Assembly: GCF_003119115.1 (NCBI RefSeq)
Contig: NZ_CP022367.1
Coordinates: 1,787,001 to 1,851,000 of the forward strand
Direction: 5' to 3'
DNA: 64,000 bases
DNA from: Azospirillum sp. TSH58
GTDB taxonomy: Bacteria; Pseudomonadota; Alphaproteobacteria; Azospirillales; Azospirillaceae
Position 1 is the first letter of the stretch. Every line of letters starts with the position of its first letter. The position numbers and the translations under genes were made by a program. Below the pieces are notes generated by a model, which saw only the letters and a program-made list of their open reading frames with translations, had not been told where the DNA came from and made no database searches. Shown piece after piece: positions 14,554 through 24,125 of the stretch.

Positions 14554-16347
14554 GTGAGCAAGAAGAGCGGAGAACGGCTGCGTCTCGACGCGGCGACGGA
14601 GCGGCTGGTCGGCCGCATGCTGCGGGAATGGGTGCGCCCCTACAGCGGCAAGCTGATGCTGTCCTTCCTGCTGATGGCCGTGGTGGCGGCGGCGACCGGC
14701 GCCTATCCGCTGCTGATCGACCAGGCCTATTCGATGTTCTCCGAGCAGGACCGGGGCATGCTGCTGGTCATCCCGCTCCTGATCATCGTGGTCACGGCGG
14801 TCAAGGCGCTGTCCATGTATTCCCAGACGGTGGTGACCACCGACATCGTGCAGCGGATCATCACCGACGTGCGGCTGTCGATGTTCGACCACCTGCTGCG
14901 GTCCGACACCGCCCAGCTTCACGCCGCGCCCACCGGCACGCTGACCTCCCGCTTCATCAGCGACGTGGACCTGATCCGCAACGCCCTGTCACGGACCCTG
15001 ACCGGGCTGGTGCGCGACATCCTGACGGTGATCGCGCTGGTCGGGTCGATGTTCTATCTCGACTGGGTGCTGTCGCTGATCGTCTTCCTGATCTATCCGA
15101 TCGCCGCCATTCCCATCGTCAACATCGGCAAGCGGCTGCGCCGCGTCTCGCGCGACACCCAGGCGCAGATGGGCGACATGACCGCCCTGCTGACGGAAAG
15201 CCTGGCCGGCGCCCGCATGGTCAAGACCTACTCCCTGGAGGAGTACGAGCGCGCCCGTGCCGCCCGCGCCTTCGAGGACAATTTCGCCCTGACCATGAAG
15301 GCGACCCGCGCCCGCTCGCGCATCGACCCGATGATGGAGGTTCTGGGCGGCGCCGCGGTGGCCGGGGTGATCGCCTTCGCGGGCTACCGCATGGCCATGG
15401 GCGAGGGGTCGGTCGGCGCCTTTTCCGGCTTCGTCGGCGCGCTCCTGATGGCGGCGCAGCCGGTGCGGGCCATCGGCACGCTGAACGCCGTGCTTCAGGA
15501 GGGGTTGGCCGCCGCCCAGCGCATCTTCGAGCTGGTGGACGAGAAGCCGACCATCACCGAGCAGCCCGGCGCCAAGCCGCTGGCGGTGGAGCGCGCCGCC
15601 GTGTCCTTGCGCGGCGTCCGCTTCGCCTACGAGGAGGGGACGGAGACGCTGAAGGGCGTCGACCTGGAGGTTCCGGCGGGGGCGACGGTGGCCCTGGTCG
15701 GGCGCAGCGGCGCCGGCAAGTCCACCGTGTTCAACCTGATCCCGCGCCTCTACGACGCCACCGGCGGGCAGGTGCTGATCGACGGGCAGGACGTGCGGGC
15801 GGTGACGCTGAAGAGCCTGCGCGGCGTGATCTCTCTGGTCAGCCAGGACACGGTGCTGTTCAACGACACGGTGCGGGCCAACATCGCCTTCGGGCGGCTG
15901 GACGCCCCATTCGACGACATCGTGGCCGCCGCGAAGGCCGCCGCCGCGCATGACTTCGTCGCCCGGCTGCCGGAGGGCTACGACACGGTGATCGGCGACC
16001 GCGGCGTGAAGCTGTCGGGCGGCGAGCGGCAGCGCCTCGCGCTCGCCCGCGCCTTCCTGAAGGACGCGCCGATCCTGCTGCTGGACGAGGCGACGAGCGC
16101 GCTGGACAGCGAGTCCGAGCGGCTGGTGCAGGGCGCGCTGGAACGGCTGACCCAGGGGCGCACGACGCTGGTCATCGCCCACCGGCTGGCCACCGTGCGC
16201 AACGCCGACCGGATCGTGGTGATGGAGGGCGGGCGCATCCTGGAGCAGGGCACCCACGACGCCCTGATCGCGCAGAACGGCACCTACGCCCGCCTGTGCA
16301 AGCTCCAGTTCGGCGAGGACGGCGAGGCGGCTCTGCTGGCGCCCTGA
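14554..16347 (+). CDS. ABC transporter, fused permease and ATPase (MsbA/lipid exporter type)
   Basis: 597 residues from a GTG at 14554. A GTG six bases earlier is possible but sits too close to AGGAAG. Six membrane helices fill about residues 25-320. The ATPase domain has Walker A GRSGAGKST, signature LSGGERQRLALARA, Walker B ILLLDEATSALD and the H-loop IAHRLAT. The layout is that of homodimeric exporters such as MsbA, which flip lipid A or other lipids or drugs. The second half of the pump is not encoded next to it, consistent with a homodimer. Confidence 0.88.
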   Translation: MSKKSGERLRLDAATERLVGRMLREWVRPYSGKLMLSFLLMAVVAAATGAYPLLIDQAYSMFSEQDRGMLLVIPLLIIVVTAVKALSMYSQTVVTTDIVQRIITDVRLSMFDHLLRSDTAQLHAAPTGTLTSRFISDVDLIRNALSRTLTGLVRDILTVIALVGSMFYLDWVLSLIVFLIYPIAAIPIVNIGKRLRRVSRDTQAQMGDMTALLTESLAGARMVKTYSLEEYERARAARAFEDNFALTMKATRARSRIDPMMEVLGGAAVAGVIAFAGYRMAMGEGSVGAFSGFVGALLMAAQPVRAIGTLNAVLQEGLAAAQRIFELVDEKPTITEQPGAKPLAVERAAVSLRGVRFAYEEGTETLKGVDLEVPAGATVALVGRSGAGKSTVFNLIPRLYDATGGQVLIDGQDVRAVTLKSLRGVISLVSQDTVLFNDTVRANIAFGRLDAPFDDIVAAAKAAAAHDFVARLPEGYDTVIGDRGVKLSGGERQRLALARAFLKDAPILLLDEATSALDSESERLVQGALERLTQGRTTLVIAHRLATVRNADRIVVMEGGRILEQGTHDALIAQNGTYARLCKLQFGEDGEAALLAP

Positions 16348-16383
16348 TCCGGCCCCCGATCCGACCCCCGACCCGACCCGCGG

Positions 16384-19008
16384 TCAATCGGCCGCGGGCA
16401 TCATCTCCACCACGGCGTTGCGCAACTCGTGGGCGGCGATGGGCTTGTGCAGAAGGGTGTGGCCGCCCGCTCGGGCTTCCGCCAGACGCTCCGGGGCGGT
16501 ATCGCCGGTGATGATCGTCGCCGGCACCGGAGTCCTGAGCCGCTCGCACACCGCCCGGATGGCGTCCAACCCGGTCTTCCCGTCGCGCAGGCGGTAGTCG
16601 GCCAGGATCGCGCTCGGCCATTCCCCGCTTTCGACGTGCCGGACCGCGTCCTCGATGGAGCCCGCCGTCAGCACCCGATACCCCCAACCCTCCAGCATGG
16701 CCTGCAGGCCGTGGCGAATCAGCGGCTCGTCGTCGATCACCAGGATCATGCCCCGCCCGTCGCCCGTCACCAACCGGGCTTCCACCGGTTCGGAGCGGGT
16801 CGCGTTGCGGGTGATCAAGGGCACATCGACGCAGAAGGCGGACCCGGCTCCCGTTCTCGAGCGCAGGTGAACCGTATGACCGAGCAGGCGGGCGAGGCGA
16901 CGCACCACCGCCAGACCGAGCCCCAGACCCTTGCTGCGGTCCCGCTCCTGGTTGCCGACCTGGTAGAACTCCTCGAAAATCTCCTCGTGCTGATTGGACG
17001 GGATGCCGATGCCGGAATCCATCACCTCGATGCGCAGGCGGTCGCCCCGGCGCCGGCAGCCGATCAGCAGGCCGCCCCGCTCGGTGTAGCGCAGCGCGTT
17101 TTCCACAAGGTTGCGCAGGATGCGCATCAGCAGCGCCGGATCGCTGCGGACCGTCAGGGTGCAGGGCACCACGCGCAGCCGCAGCCCCTTCGCCTTCGCC
17201 TGGGGATGGTACTCGGCGCCCAGCTGTTCGATGATCGGGCCGATCGCCAGATCCTGCAGTTGGGGCACGATCAATCCGGCATCCAGCTTGGACACGTCGA
17301 GCAGGCTGTCGAGCAGCATGCGCAGCCCGTCCATGGCCAGCCCCATGGAGTCGAGAAGCGGGGCCGCGGGGTGCCCGTCCAGCCGTTCCGCCAGGGCGGA
17401 TTGGAACAGCATCATCGCCTGGACCGGCTGCCGCAGGTCGTGGCTTGCGGCGGCGAGGAACTTGGACTTCGCGACGTTGGCGCGGTCGGCCTCGGCCTTG
17501 GAGGCGCGCAGGGCGTCCTCGGCACGGCGGCGTTCGGTGATGTTGCGGACGATGCCCGTGAAATAGCGGCGCTCCCCGGCGGTCCATTCGGTGACTGCCA
17601 GCTCGATCGGGAAGATCGAACCGTCCTTGTGCCGCCCCTCCACCTCGCGCCCGATGCCGATGATTTTCTTCTCGCCCGTGCTCCGGTAGGCCTGCAGATA
17701 GCCGTCATGGGCGGAATGATAGGGTTCCGGCATCAGGATGCGGATGTTCCGGCCGACCGCATCGCCGGCCTCGTAGCCGAAGATGCGTTCCGCCGCCGGG
17801 TTGAAGCTCTCGATCGTGCCGGCCTCGTCGATGACCAGCATGGCGTCCACCGCGGTCTGCACGATGGCCCGGTGGCGGGCCTCGCTTTCCGCCAGAGCCG
17901 CCTCGCGCCGCCGGATGAGGTCGGCGGCGTTGCGGATGGCGCGGCCCACCGCCTCCATCTCGGCCACGCCGCCGTCGGGCGGCGGCACCGGGTAACCGGC
18001 GCCCAGCGCTTCCGCCGCTCCGGCCAGTTGCGAGACGGAGCGGGTGAGGCGCCGTCCGAGCAGGATCGCCGCCCCGATGCCGGTCAGCAGAAGAAGGAGG
18101 CCGCCGCCGGTGAAGAGCAGGAGGGCATGACGCGCCGGGGACGCCACCAGGGCCGTGGGGACGCTGGTGGCGACCACCCAGCCGAAGCTGCGCGACCGGC
18201 TGTAGGCCTGGATCGCCTCCACCCCCTCCAGATTGACGGCGCGGTGGATTCCGTCCGGTATGTCCTGCATGCCGCTCCACAGCGAGGTGGGAAGCCGTTT
18301 GCCGACGAGTTGCTCGCTCAAGTGCGACCGGGCGATGACGACACCGTCCTGGTCGATCACCCCGGCCCGCCAGCCCGTCGGGATGCGCTCCGGCGAGACG
18401 ATGGCCTGAAGCCGTTCCTGGGGGATGGTGACGTTCAGCAGGTAGCGGATCCGGCCGTCGCGGATCACCGGGGCGATCACCGCCAGAAGCGGTGTCCGGC
18501 TCACGTCGCCGATGAAGAGGCCGGTGATCTGCGGCCGTCCCGTGTCGATCACCCGTTGATCGGCTTCGAGCACGGTGCCGTCCGGCAGCTCCGTGCCCCA
18601 GGGCACCCGGCTGTTGACCAGTTGCCGGCCCTGCGGATCGCGCAGAACGACGTTGGTGCCCAGCCGGTCACGCACGCCGACGGCTTGCCGGTGGAAAGCG
18701 GCCAGATCATCCGTTGTCAGGCTTTCCGACGTGGAGAGCACCTCGGCCGCGGCGATCTGGCGGCTGACCTCGCGTTCCACGTCCTCGGCCAGCAGGCGCG
18801 TCCGGTCGAGCACGAGCTGTTCGGTTTGCTGGGCCTGCGCATCGATGTTGCGGATCAGGAGGAACACCGAGAAGAGGACCAGCGGCACGGCCACCGCCAT
18901 GACCAGCAGGACGAGCCAGCTTCGCACCCGCTGCGGCCGCATCAGCCACATGGAACGGCGGGTCGGACGCCCGGTCGACCGCTGCGGCGTGTCCGGATCG
19001 GGAATCAT
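16384..19008 (-). CDS. Hybrid sensor histidine kinase with periplasmic sensor, FixL-like PAS and receiver
   Basis: 874 residues. A membrane helix (about 30-52), a large periplasmic sensor (about 55-290, dCache-like) and a second helix (about 296-318) are followed by a HAMP-like linker. A PAS domain (about 378-495), HisKA with His523 (ASHDLRQPVQ), HATPase (NLVENALRY, DSGIGIP, GLGLGLAVV) and a C-terminal receiver with LADYRLRDG complete it. The PAS has His434 in HDGYLQAY and Arg454 in IIGIGR, the FixL haem-pocket spacing. It could integrate a periplasmic ligand with a cytoplasmic gas or redox signal. No output regulator is adjacent. Confidence 0.9.
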   Translation of the reverse strand: MIPDPDTPQRSTGRPTRRSMWLMRPQRVRSWLVLLVMAVAVPLVLFSVFLLIRNIDAQAQQTEQLVLDRTRLLAEDVEREVSRQIAAAEVLSTSESLTTDDLAAFHRQAVGVRDRLGTNVVLRDPQGRQLVNSRVPWGTELPDGTVLEADQRVIDTGRPQITGLFIGDVSRTPLLAVIAPVIRDGRIRYLLNVTIPQERLQAIVSPERIPTGWRAGVIDQDGVVIARSHLSEQLVGKRLPTSLWSGMQDIPDGIHRAVNLEGVEAIQAYSRSRSFGWVVATSVPTALVASPARHALLLFTGGGLLLLLTGIGAAILLGRRLTRSVSQLAGAAEALGAGYPVPPPDGGVAEMEAVGRAIRNAADLIRRREAALAESEARHRAIVQTAVDAMLVIDEAGTIESFNPAAERIFGYEAGDAVGRNIRILMPEPYHSAHDGYLQAYRSTGEKKIIGIGREVEGRHKDGSIFPIELAVTEWTAGERRYFTGIVRNITERRRAEDALRASKAEADRANVAKSKFLAAASHDLRQPVQAMMLFQSALAERLDGHPAAPLLDSMGLAMDGLRMLLDSLLDVSKLDAGLIVPQLQDLAIGPIIEQLGAEYHPQAKAKGLRLRVVPCTLTVRSDPALLMRILRNLVENALRYTERGGLLIGCRRRGDRLRIEVMDSGIGIPSNQHEEIFEEFYQVGNQERDRSKGLGLGLAVVRRLARLLGHTVHLRSRTGAGSAFCVDVPLITRNATRSEPVEARLVTGDGRGMILVIDDEPLIRHGLQAMLEGWGYRVLTAGSIEDAVRHVESGEWPSAILADYRLRDGKTGLDAIRAVCERLRTPVPATIITGDTAPERLAEARAGGHTLLHKPIAAHELRNAVVEMMPAAD

Positions 19009-19426
19009 CGAATCGGCCGGCGTTCGAACGCAACCATGGGCCGGATCGCCTGGGGACCGCGTCCGATCCGGTTGGCGTCACCCGTGTTGGCGGTGCAGGC
19101 CTGTTCAGATGGCGCGGGAGCGCGTTCCTGCAGTTTTGGGAACGGTGGAAGGAGCATGGCGTTGGCGGGGCGGTCGATCGAGGAGGCGTGTCCGGTCCGA
19201 ACGTACCGAGGCATTTCGCAGACCATTCGTGGAGGTAACCGGTTGCGGGCAACTCTGAACCAGACTGTATCATACCGTGCAATAATTGGTTGATAATCGA
19301 TCCATCCGATCATGGGAGGACGCCCGGGGGCGGCCCGATCCGCGAAGCGTCTTCCCGGATCGCTCCGGTCTCCCGCCCCACGGCGGCGATTGGCGGCAGG
19401 GCCGATCCGGTCTATGGTCCCGCCTC
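19009..19426. other. Divergent intergenic region without a gene
   Basis: 418 bases between the hybrid kinase and the TPR-glycosyltransferase. Only shadow ORFs are present. An AT-richer patch around 19260-19315 (CTGTATCATACCGTGCAATAATTGG) is the likely promoter zone, but I could not choose a -35/-10 pair with confidence. Confidence 0.5.
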
Positions 19427-21205
19427 ATGGAACCTGCTCTCGACGACGCGATCCGCCTGCACAAATCCGGCAACCATGCGGGGGCGGAGCCGCTTTACCG
19501 CGCGGTGCTGGAGCGTGAGCCGGCGAATCGCGGTGCGCTGCAGATGCTGGCGATGCTTCTGGTGCAGACCGCACGCCCGGCGGAGGCCGCCGACCATTTC
19601 CGGACCATCCTGCGGCTGGAGCCCGGCGGCGTCGCCGGCTACAGCAACCTGGCCGCCGCCCTGCGCCTGGCCGGGCAGGGGGCGGAGGCCATGGCCTGCC
19701 TGCACCGGGCGCTGTCCCTCGACCCGGCGCACGCGGCCTCCTGGTTCAACCTCGGCAACGGGTTGAAGCAGCAGGAGAAGGCGGCGGGCGCGCAATGGAG
19801 CTACCGGCGGACCCTGGCGCTGGAGCCCGGTCACGCCGGAGCGGCGGGCAACCTGAAGGCGCTGCGGGACCAGTGGGGATCACGGCTGGACGAGGCGGAA
19901 CGGCGGACCGCCGCGGCGCGCCACCCGGCGGCGGACGCCGAAACCCGCGCCGCGGCGGCGGAGGCGTGGCTGGCGGTCGGGGATGCGGCGGCGGCGGAAG
20001 CGATGGCGCGCGCCGCCCTGGAGCGCGATGGTGACCATCCTCGGGCCAACCGGATTCTGGGGCGCCTGCTCCTGGAACGCAGCGGGGCGATGGGGGTGCG
20101 GGACGGCAAGCCCTTTGCGGTCGACCGTGCGCTGGTCGAGGAGGCCATCGGCGCCCTGCGCCGGGCTGTCGCCGCCCGCCCGGACGACGACGAGGCCGAC
20201 TGGCTGCACGTCGCCGCGGTGGCGACGCTGGTGCAGGTGGGCATGGCGTCCGACAGGGTGCTGCGCGATGGGGCGAGGGCCGCCTGGGTCCGCCTGCGGC
20301 GCCACCCCAAGGACACGGTCGCGGCCGCCGTCATCGGTTTCCACATCTACCGGCGGGACCGGCTCGCGCTCGCCTCCTGGCTGAGCCGTCGCTTCCGGCG
20401 GCGCTTCACCGCGGCGGAGGTCGCGCGGGAGCATGAGTTGGGCCTGTGGGCCATGCTGCGCGCCGACGATGCCTTCTTCCGCGCCCTGCCGCCGGTCGAA
20501 GCGGTGCTGGAGGGCATGGCGCCCCTGGAGTGCCGCATCGAGCCGGCGCCCGTCCCGGCCGGGGAACCGGCGGTCTTCTTCTGCTGCGACGACGTCTATT
20601 TCCGCCGTTTCGCCCCGGCGCTGCTGGACTCGCTGGCGGAGCGGATGCCGGGCGCCACGGTCGCGGTCCATGTGGTGGCGCCGTCGCCGGAGACGGAGCA
20701 GGCCATGGCCCGCTGGCGGACGGATGGACGGCTGAGGATCGGCTTTTCGCTGGACCGGCCGGACATGGCGGGATGGACCGACATCAAGCGCGTCACCTAC
20801 TACGCGTCCGCCCGCTTCCTCCGCGCCTTGCAGTGGCTGCGCCGGCTGGACCGGCCGCTGATGGTGATCGACACCGACGCCTGGGTCACCGGAGACCTGC
20901 AGGCGCTCCGGGCGGACATGGCCGGACACGACGTCGGCCTCATGCTCGACGGTCGTCGTCGCGGTCCGTCGCGGGAAATTCCGGTCGGGTTCGCCGTTTA
21001 CCAGAACACCCCCGGCGGCGACCGCTTCCTGTCGCTGATCGGCTCCTACATCGGGCATTTCCTGGCGGGGGCGGAGGTCTATTGGATGCTGGACCAGATG
21101 GCTCATTACGCGGTGCTCGACTGGCTGAACCGGCATGAGCCGGTCCGGGTGCGCCGCTTCGACTTCCTGACCTTCCCCTATTGCCGCTTCGTCGGGGCGA
21201 AGTGA
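19427..21205 (+). CDS. TPR protein with C-terminal glycosyltransferase-like domain
   Basis: 592 residues from the ATG at 19427; the upstream frame is non-coding in character. The N-terminal third has several TPR units (LHKSGNHAGAEPLYRAVLE, LARxx-type repeats to about residue 150). The middle region, from about 170 to 360, is helical. The C-terminal about 220 residues begin with VFFCCDDVYFRRFAPALLDSL and contain a DxD-like IDTDAW and IPVGFAVYQNT, resembling GT-A fold transferases. Such TPR-glycosyltransferases modify proteins or polysaccharides in Azospirillum relatives. Activity is inferred; only the TPR part is certain. Confidence 0.7.
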   Translation: MEPALDDAIRLHKSGNHAGAEPLYRAVLEREPANRGALQMLAMLLVQTARPAEAADHFRTILRLEPGGVAGYSNLAAALRLAGQGAEAMACLHRALSLDPAHAASWFNLGNGLKQQEKAAGAQWSYRRTLALEPGHAGAAGNLKALRDQWGSRLDEAERRTAAARHPAADAETRAAAAEAWLAVGDAAAAEAMARAALERDGDHPRANRILGRLLLERSGAMGVRDGKPFAVDRALVEEAIGALRRAVAARPDDDEADWLHVAAVATLVQVGMASDRVLRDGARAAWVRLRRHPKDTVAAAVIGFHIYRRDRLALASWLSRRFRRRFTAAEVAREHELGLWAMLRADDAFFRALPPVEAVLEGMAPLECRIEPAPVPAGEPAVFFCCDDVYFRRFAPALLDSLAERMPGATVAVHVVAPSPETEQAMARWRTDGRLRIGFSLDRPDMAGWTDIKRVTYYASARFLRALQWLRRLDRPLMVIDTDAWVTGDLQALRADMAGHDVGLMLDGRRRGPSREIPVGFAVYQNTPGGDRFLSLIGSYIGHFLAGAEVYWMLDQMAHYAVLDWLNRHEPVRVRRFDFLTFPYCRFVGAK

Positions 21206-21227
21206 CCCGCCCCGCTCACTCCCGCCC

Positions 21228-21953
21228 TCATTCCCGCCCGAGCACCCGGTCGACCACGGTGTCGGCCCACTCGCGGGAGCGGAAGCTGGCCTTGGCCTCC
21301 ACCGGGTCGTAGACGCGCTCCACCCAGTCCCAGAAGGCGATCGGGCGCTTCTCGTTGTAGGCGGCGTACAGCTCGAAGAAATAGTCGAGGATGCCGGTCT
21401 TGGCCTGCTTGAAGTGGCCGTATTTCCAGTGAAGCTGCTTGGTCGCCCGCTCCAGCGGCACGCCTTCATGGATGAAGAGGTAGAGCGCCGACATGAAGCC
21501 GGCGCGGTCCGCCCCCGACTTGCAGTGCAGCAGCGCCGGATACTGCATGGTCGCGAACAGGTCGCGGGCCTTCAGCAGCGTCTCCTTCTTCGGCATGTCG
21601 CGGGAGTTGACGGGAAAATCCACCAGCGTCAGGCCGGCCGCCCGGCAGGCCTCGGCCTCCAGGATGTAGGAGGCGCAGTCGCGGCTGCCGCGCAGGTTCA
21701 GGATGGTCTTCACGCCTTGGCGCGCCGCCTCCCGGATGTGCGAGGGGGAGGGCTGGCTCGCCCGGTACATGTTTGGGGAGATGCGGTAGGTGTTCGAATA
21801 GACCAGCCGGAAGCAGGCGTGATCGATGAACACGCTCTCGACATGCCCGAGCGCCCGCTGCAGCGGGGAGATCATGCGCCCGCGCGCCCGCTTGATCCCG
21901 TCGGCCAGCGCGGTGGTCGTGTAACGGCGCAACATCTTCCTGGTGGTGGCCAC
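21228..21953 (-). CDS. Dual-specificity/tyrosine protein phosphatase family protein
   Basis: 241 residues. The active-site loop HCKSGADRAG gives Cys144 and Arg150, the CX5R motif of cysteine phosphatases. An upstream NLRGSRD segment is typical of the DSP/PTEN-like bacterial group. The GTG at 21953 was chosen because TTGGAGA sits about ten bases before it; the longer frame lacks a ribosome site. The downstream region, VERVYDPVEAKASF, is an extra helical tail. It lies 91 bases downstream of the paralog pair and may be co-transcribed. Substrate may be a phosphotyrosine protein or an exopolysaccharide kinase. Confidence 0.85.
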   Translation of the reverse strand: MATTRKMLRRYTTTALADGIKRARGRMISPLQRALGHVESVFIDHACFRLVYSNTYRISPNMYRASQPSPSHIREAARQGVKTILNLRGSRDCASYILEAEACRAAGLTLVDFPVNSRDMPKKETLLKARDLFATMQYPALLHCKSGADRAGFMSALYLFIHEGVPLERATKQLHWKYGHFKQAKTGILDYFFELYAAYNEKRPIAFWDWVERVYDPVEAKASFRSREWADTVVDRVLGRE

Positions 21954-22044
21954 GCAGCAGTCTCCAAATCGACAAGGCCGCCAAGATAGGCACGCTTCGC
22001 GTGGCGTCAAGGCCGCCGCACCGCTGGGCTGTGCGGCGCTTTGG

Positions 22045-23046
22045 TCATCCGGCCCGCAGGACCCGCCCGTAGATGTCGTACCGCGCGGCCAGCGACAGCA
22101 CGATCTCCATGTAGAGGTTGATCAGGCCGTTGGCGTAGAAGGCCGGGCAGCCGGTGTAATGGCGCTCGCCCGCCTGCGCGGTCGGCTCGATCAGGTCGGC
22201 GTTCAGGACGATCATGCCGCCCGGCGCCTCCGCGTCATAGACGAAGGCGGTCTGGTGCCGGGGCAGGGGATGGATGGCCTGATGGTCGTCGGCCTCGATG
22301 TGGCCGGCCCCCATGAACTGGCACAGCATGCCCAGGCTGCCCATGGCGAGCGGCAGCACCTGCTTCAGGCTGCGGCGCGACAGGTCGTCGTACTCGGCCA
22401 GGGTCAGGCCGGGCTTCAGCATCGGCGCCGACTCGCACAGGTTCCAGCAGACGTGGAGCGCCGTGTGGCTGCCCGTCTTGGTGATCGACAGCGTGTCGTA
22501 GCCGGACGGTGCGTGCAGCACCGACGCCTCCAGCGTGTTGGCGAGGACGAAGCTGGCCGCGGCGAGCGGCGTGATCGCGCCCTCCGCCCGGCAGCGCTCC
22601 TCCTCCAGCGTCAGCTTGATGGCCCAGTCCTTGATGATGGCGTCCAGCAGGTGGCACACGCTGTCGCGCAGGAAGCCGATCAGCGTCTCCGCCGGGGCGG
22701 CGTCCAGCCCGGCGGCGTCGGCGACGTCCAGCCCGTGCGGCGAGTCCGGCGGGTTGCACAGCAGCAGATGGCCGTCGGCGTCCAACGGCATGCGGTTGGT
22801 GATGTGGTCGCGCAGGTCGTTGTAGAGGAAGGCCAGCAGCGTGTTGATCGCGACCTTCTCGTAATCCTCCTTGCGGGTGTCCGCATGGGCCGGGCAATGG
22901 CCGGCGAGGCGCTGAAGCTCCTCGGTGAAGAGGTAGTTCGGGTCCTCGGTGATCCGGTGCAGGATCGGCGCGAGGTTGACCCGGGTCATCCCGGCCTCCT
23001 CATGCGCGGCGAGATAGGTCAGGGCGAAGTCGTTGGAGCGGGCCAT
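22045..23046 (-). CDS. Uncharacterised protein, second of a tandem paralog pair with conserved Cys-Pro motifs
   Basis: 333 residues, soluble. It aligns end to end with the upstream neighbour, roughly half identical by eye. Shared blocks: RSNDFA at 3-8; C51-P52-x-H54; NTLLA; SPHG; a CHLLD helix; SITKTGSHTA followed by H-x-C-W; RRSLKQV; AIHxLP; and ERHYTGCPAFY near residues 293-303. The Cys-Pro dipeptides and conserved His suggest metal or haem binding, like CP haem-regulatory motifs. That is inference only. I recognise no characterised family. The ATG at 23046 is 31 bases after the paralog's stop, so they form an operon. Confidence 0.7.
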   Translation of the reverse strand: MARSNDFALTYLAAHEEAGMTRVNLAPILHRITEDPNYLFTEELQRLAGHCPAHADTRKEDYEKVAINTLLAFLYNDLRDHITNRMPLDADGHLLLCNPPDSPHGLDVADAAGLDAAPAETLIGFLRDSVCHLLDAIIKDWAIKLTLEEERCRAEGAITPLAAASFVLANTLEASVLHAPSGYDTLSITKTGSHTALHVCWNLCESAPMLKPGLTLAEYDDLSRRSLKQVLPLAMGSLGMLCQFMGAGHIEADDHQAIHPLPRHQTAFVYDAEAPGGMIVLNADLIEPTAQAGERHYTGCPAFYANGLINLYMEIVLSLAARYDIYGRVLRAG

Positions 23047-23077
23047 GATGGGGCGTCAATCTCGTGAATGAGGACGG

Positions 23078-24073
23078 TCAGCGGTCGCGAAGCCGGTCGT
23101 AGACGCCGTAGTCCATGGCGATGCTGGCCGCGATGTCGAGATACAGTTTGATGAAGCCGGGCGTGTAGAAGGCCGGGCAGCCGGTGTAGTGCCGCTCCTC
23201 GGGCTTGGCGAAGCGGGTGATCGGCTCCGGGTTCAGGCAGATCAGCCCGGCCTCGTCGAGGACGAAGGCCGTCTGGTCCTTGGGCAGCAGATGGATGGCG
23301 AGCCCGTCGTGGGGCTCGATCCCCGACGCCTCCATGTAATGGACCAGCATGCCGAGGCTGGCCATCGACAGCGGCACCACCTGCTTCAGGCTGCGCCGGA
23401 CGAGGTCGTCGTAGGCCGCGGCCTCCTCGCCGGGGAGCAGCAGGGGCGCCGCCTCGACCATCGCCCAGCAGATGTGGATGGCGGTGTGGCTGCCGGTCTT
23501 GGTGATCGACAGCATGTCGTAGCCGGCGCGCTGGTAGAGGGGCGAGTCCTCCAGCGTCGTGCGCAGGATGAAGGTGGCGGCGGCGGCGGCGGAGATCTCG
23601 CCCGTGCCCTGGGCGCGGTAGTGCTCCTCCTCCGTCAGCAGGTCGGCGGCCCAGCCGGTGATGAGGCCGTCCAGCAGGTGGCAGGTGGCGTCGCGCAGGA
23701 CCGAGGCCATCACGTCCAGCGGGGCGGCCGCCATCGCGGCACGGTCGGCCGGATCGATGCCGTGCGGGGAACGCGGCGGGATCGGCAGCATCACCTGCCC
23801 GCGCTCGTCCAGCGGCAGCTTGGACGCCACATGGTCCCGCAGCCGTTCGAACAGGTAGGCGAGCAGCGTGTTGACCGTCACCTTGTCCGCGTCGTCGGCG
23901 TTGGGGGCGGCGTGCATGGGGCACTGGCCGCCGCCGCGCCGCAGATCCTCGCTGAACAGGAAGGCGGGGTCCTTCTGGATGGTCTGGAGGATATGGGCGA
24001 CCGACACGCGCTCCAGCCCGGCATCGGCGTGGGCCTTGGCGAAGCTGCTGGCGAAATCGTTGGAACGGGACAT
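23078..24073 (-). CDS. Uncharacterised protein, first of a tandem paralog pair with conserved Cys-Pro motifs
   Basis: 331 residues, first gene of the operon. It keeps the same landmarks as its neighbour: RSNDFA, C51-P52-M-H54, SPHG, ATCHLLD, SITKTGSHTA with H-I-C-W, RRSLKQV and ERHYTGCPAFY. Differences cluster in the surface-like middle (ADLLTEEEHYRAQG) and the tail. Retention of every Cys-Pro and His landmark in both copies points to a shared binding site and to sub-functional rather than decayed copies. Nested dyads occur immediately upstream (24126-24160). Function unknown. Confidence 0.7.
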   Translation of the reverse strand: MSRSNDFASSFAKAHADAGLERVSVAHILQTIQKDPAFLFSEDLRRGGGQCPMHAAPNADDADKVTVNTLLAYLFERLRDHVASKLPLDERGQVMLPIPPRSPHGIDPADRAAMAAAPLDVMASVLRDATCHLLDGLITGWAADLLTEEEHYRAQGTGEISAAAAATFILRTTLEDSPLYQRAGYDMLSITKTGSHTAIHICWAMVEAAPLLLPGEEAAAYDDLVRRSLKQVVPLSMASLGMLVHYMEASGIEPHDGLAIHLLPKDQTAFVLDEAGLICLNPEPITRFAKPEERHYTGCPAFYTPGFIKLYLDIAASIAMDYGVYDRLRDR

Positions 24074-24125
24074 CGTGGCCTTGCCGGAACGGAGTAATCC
24101 CGTTCAGCCTATGGCGAGTGACGGG

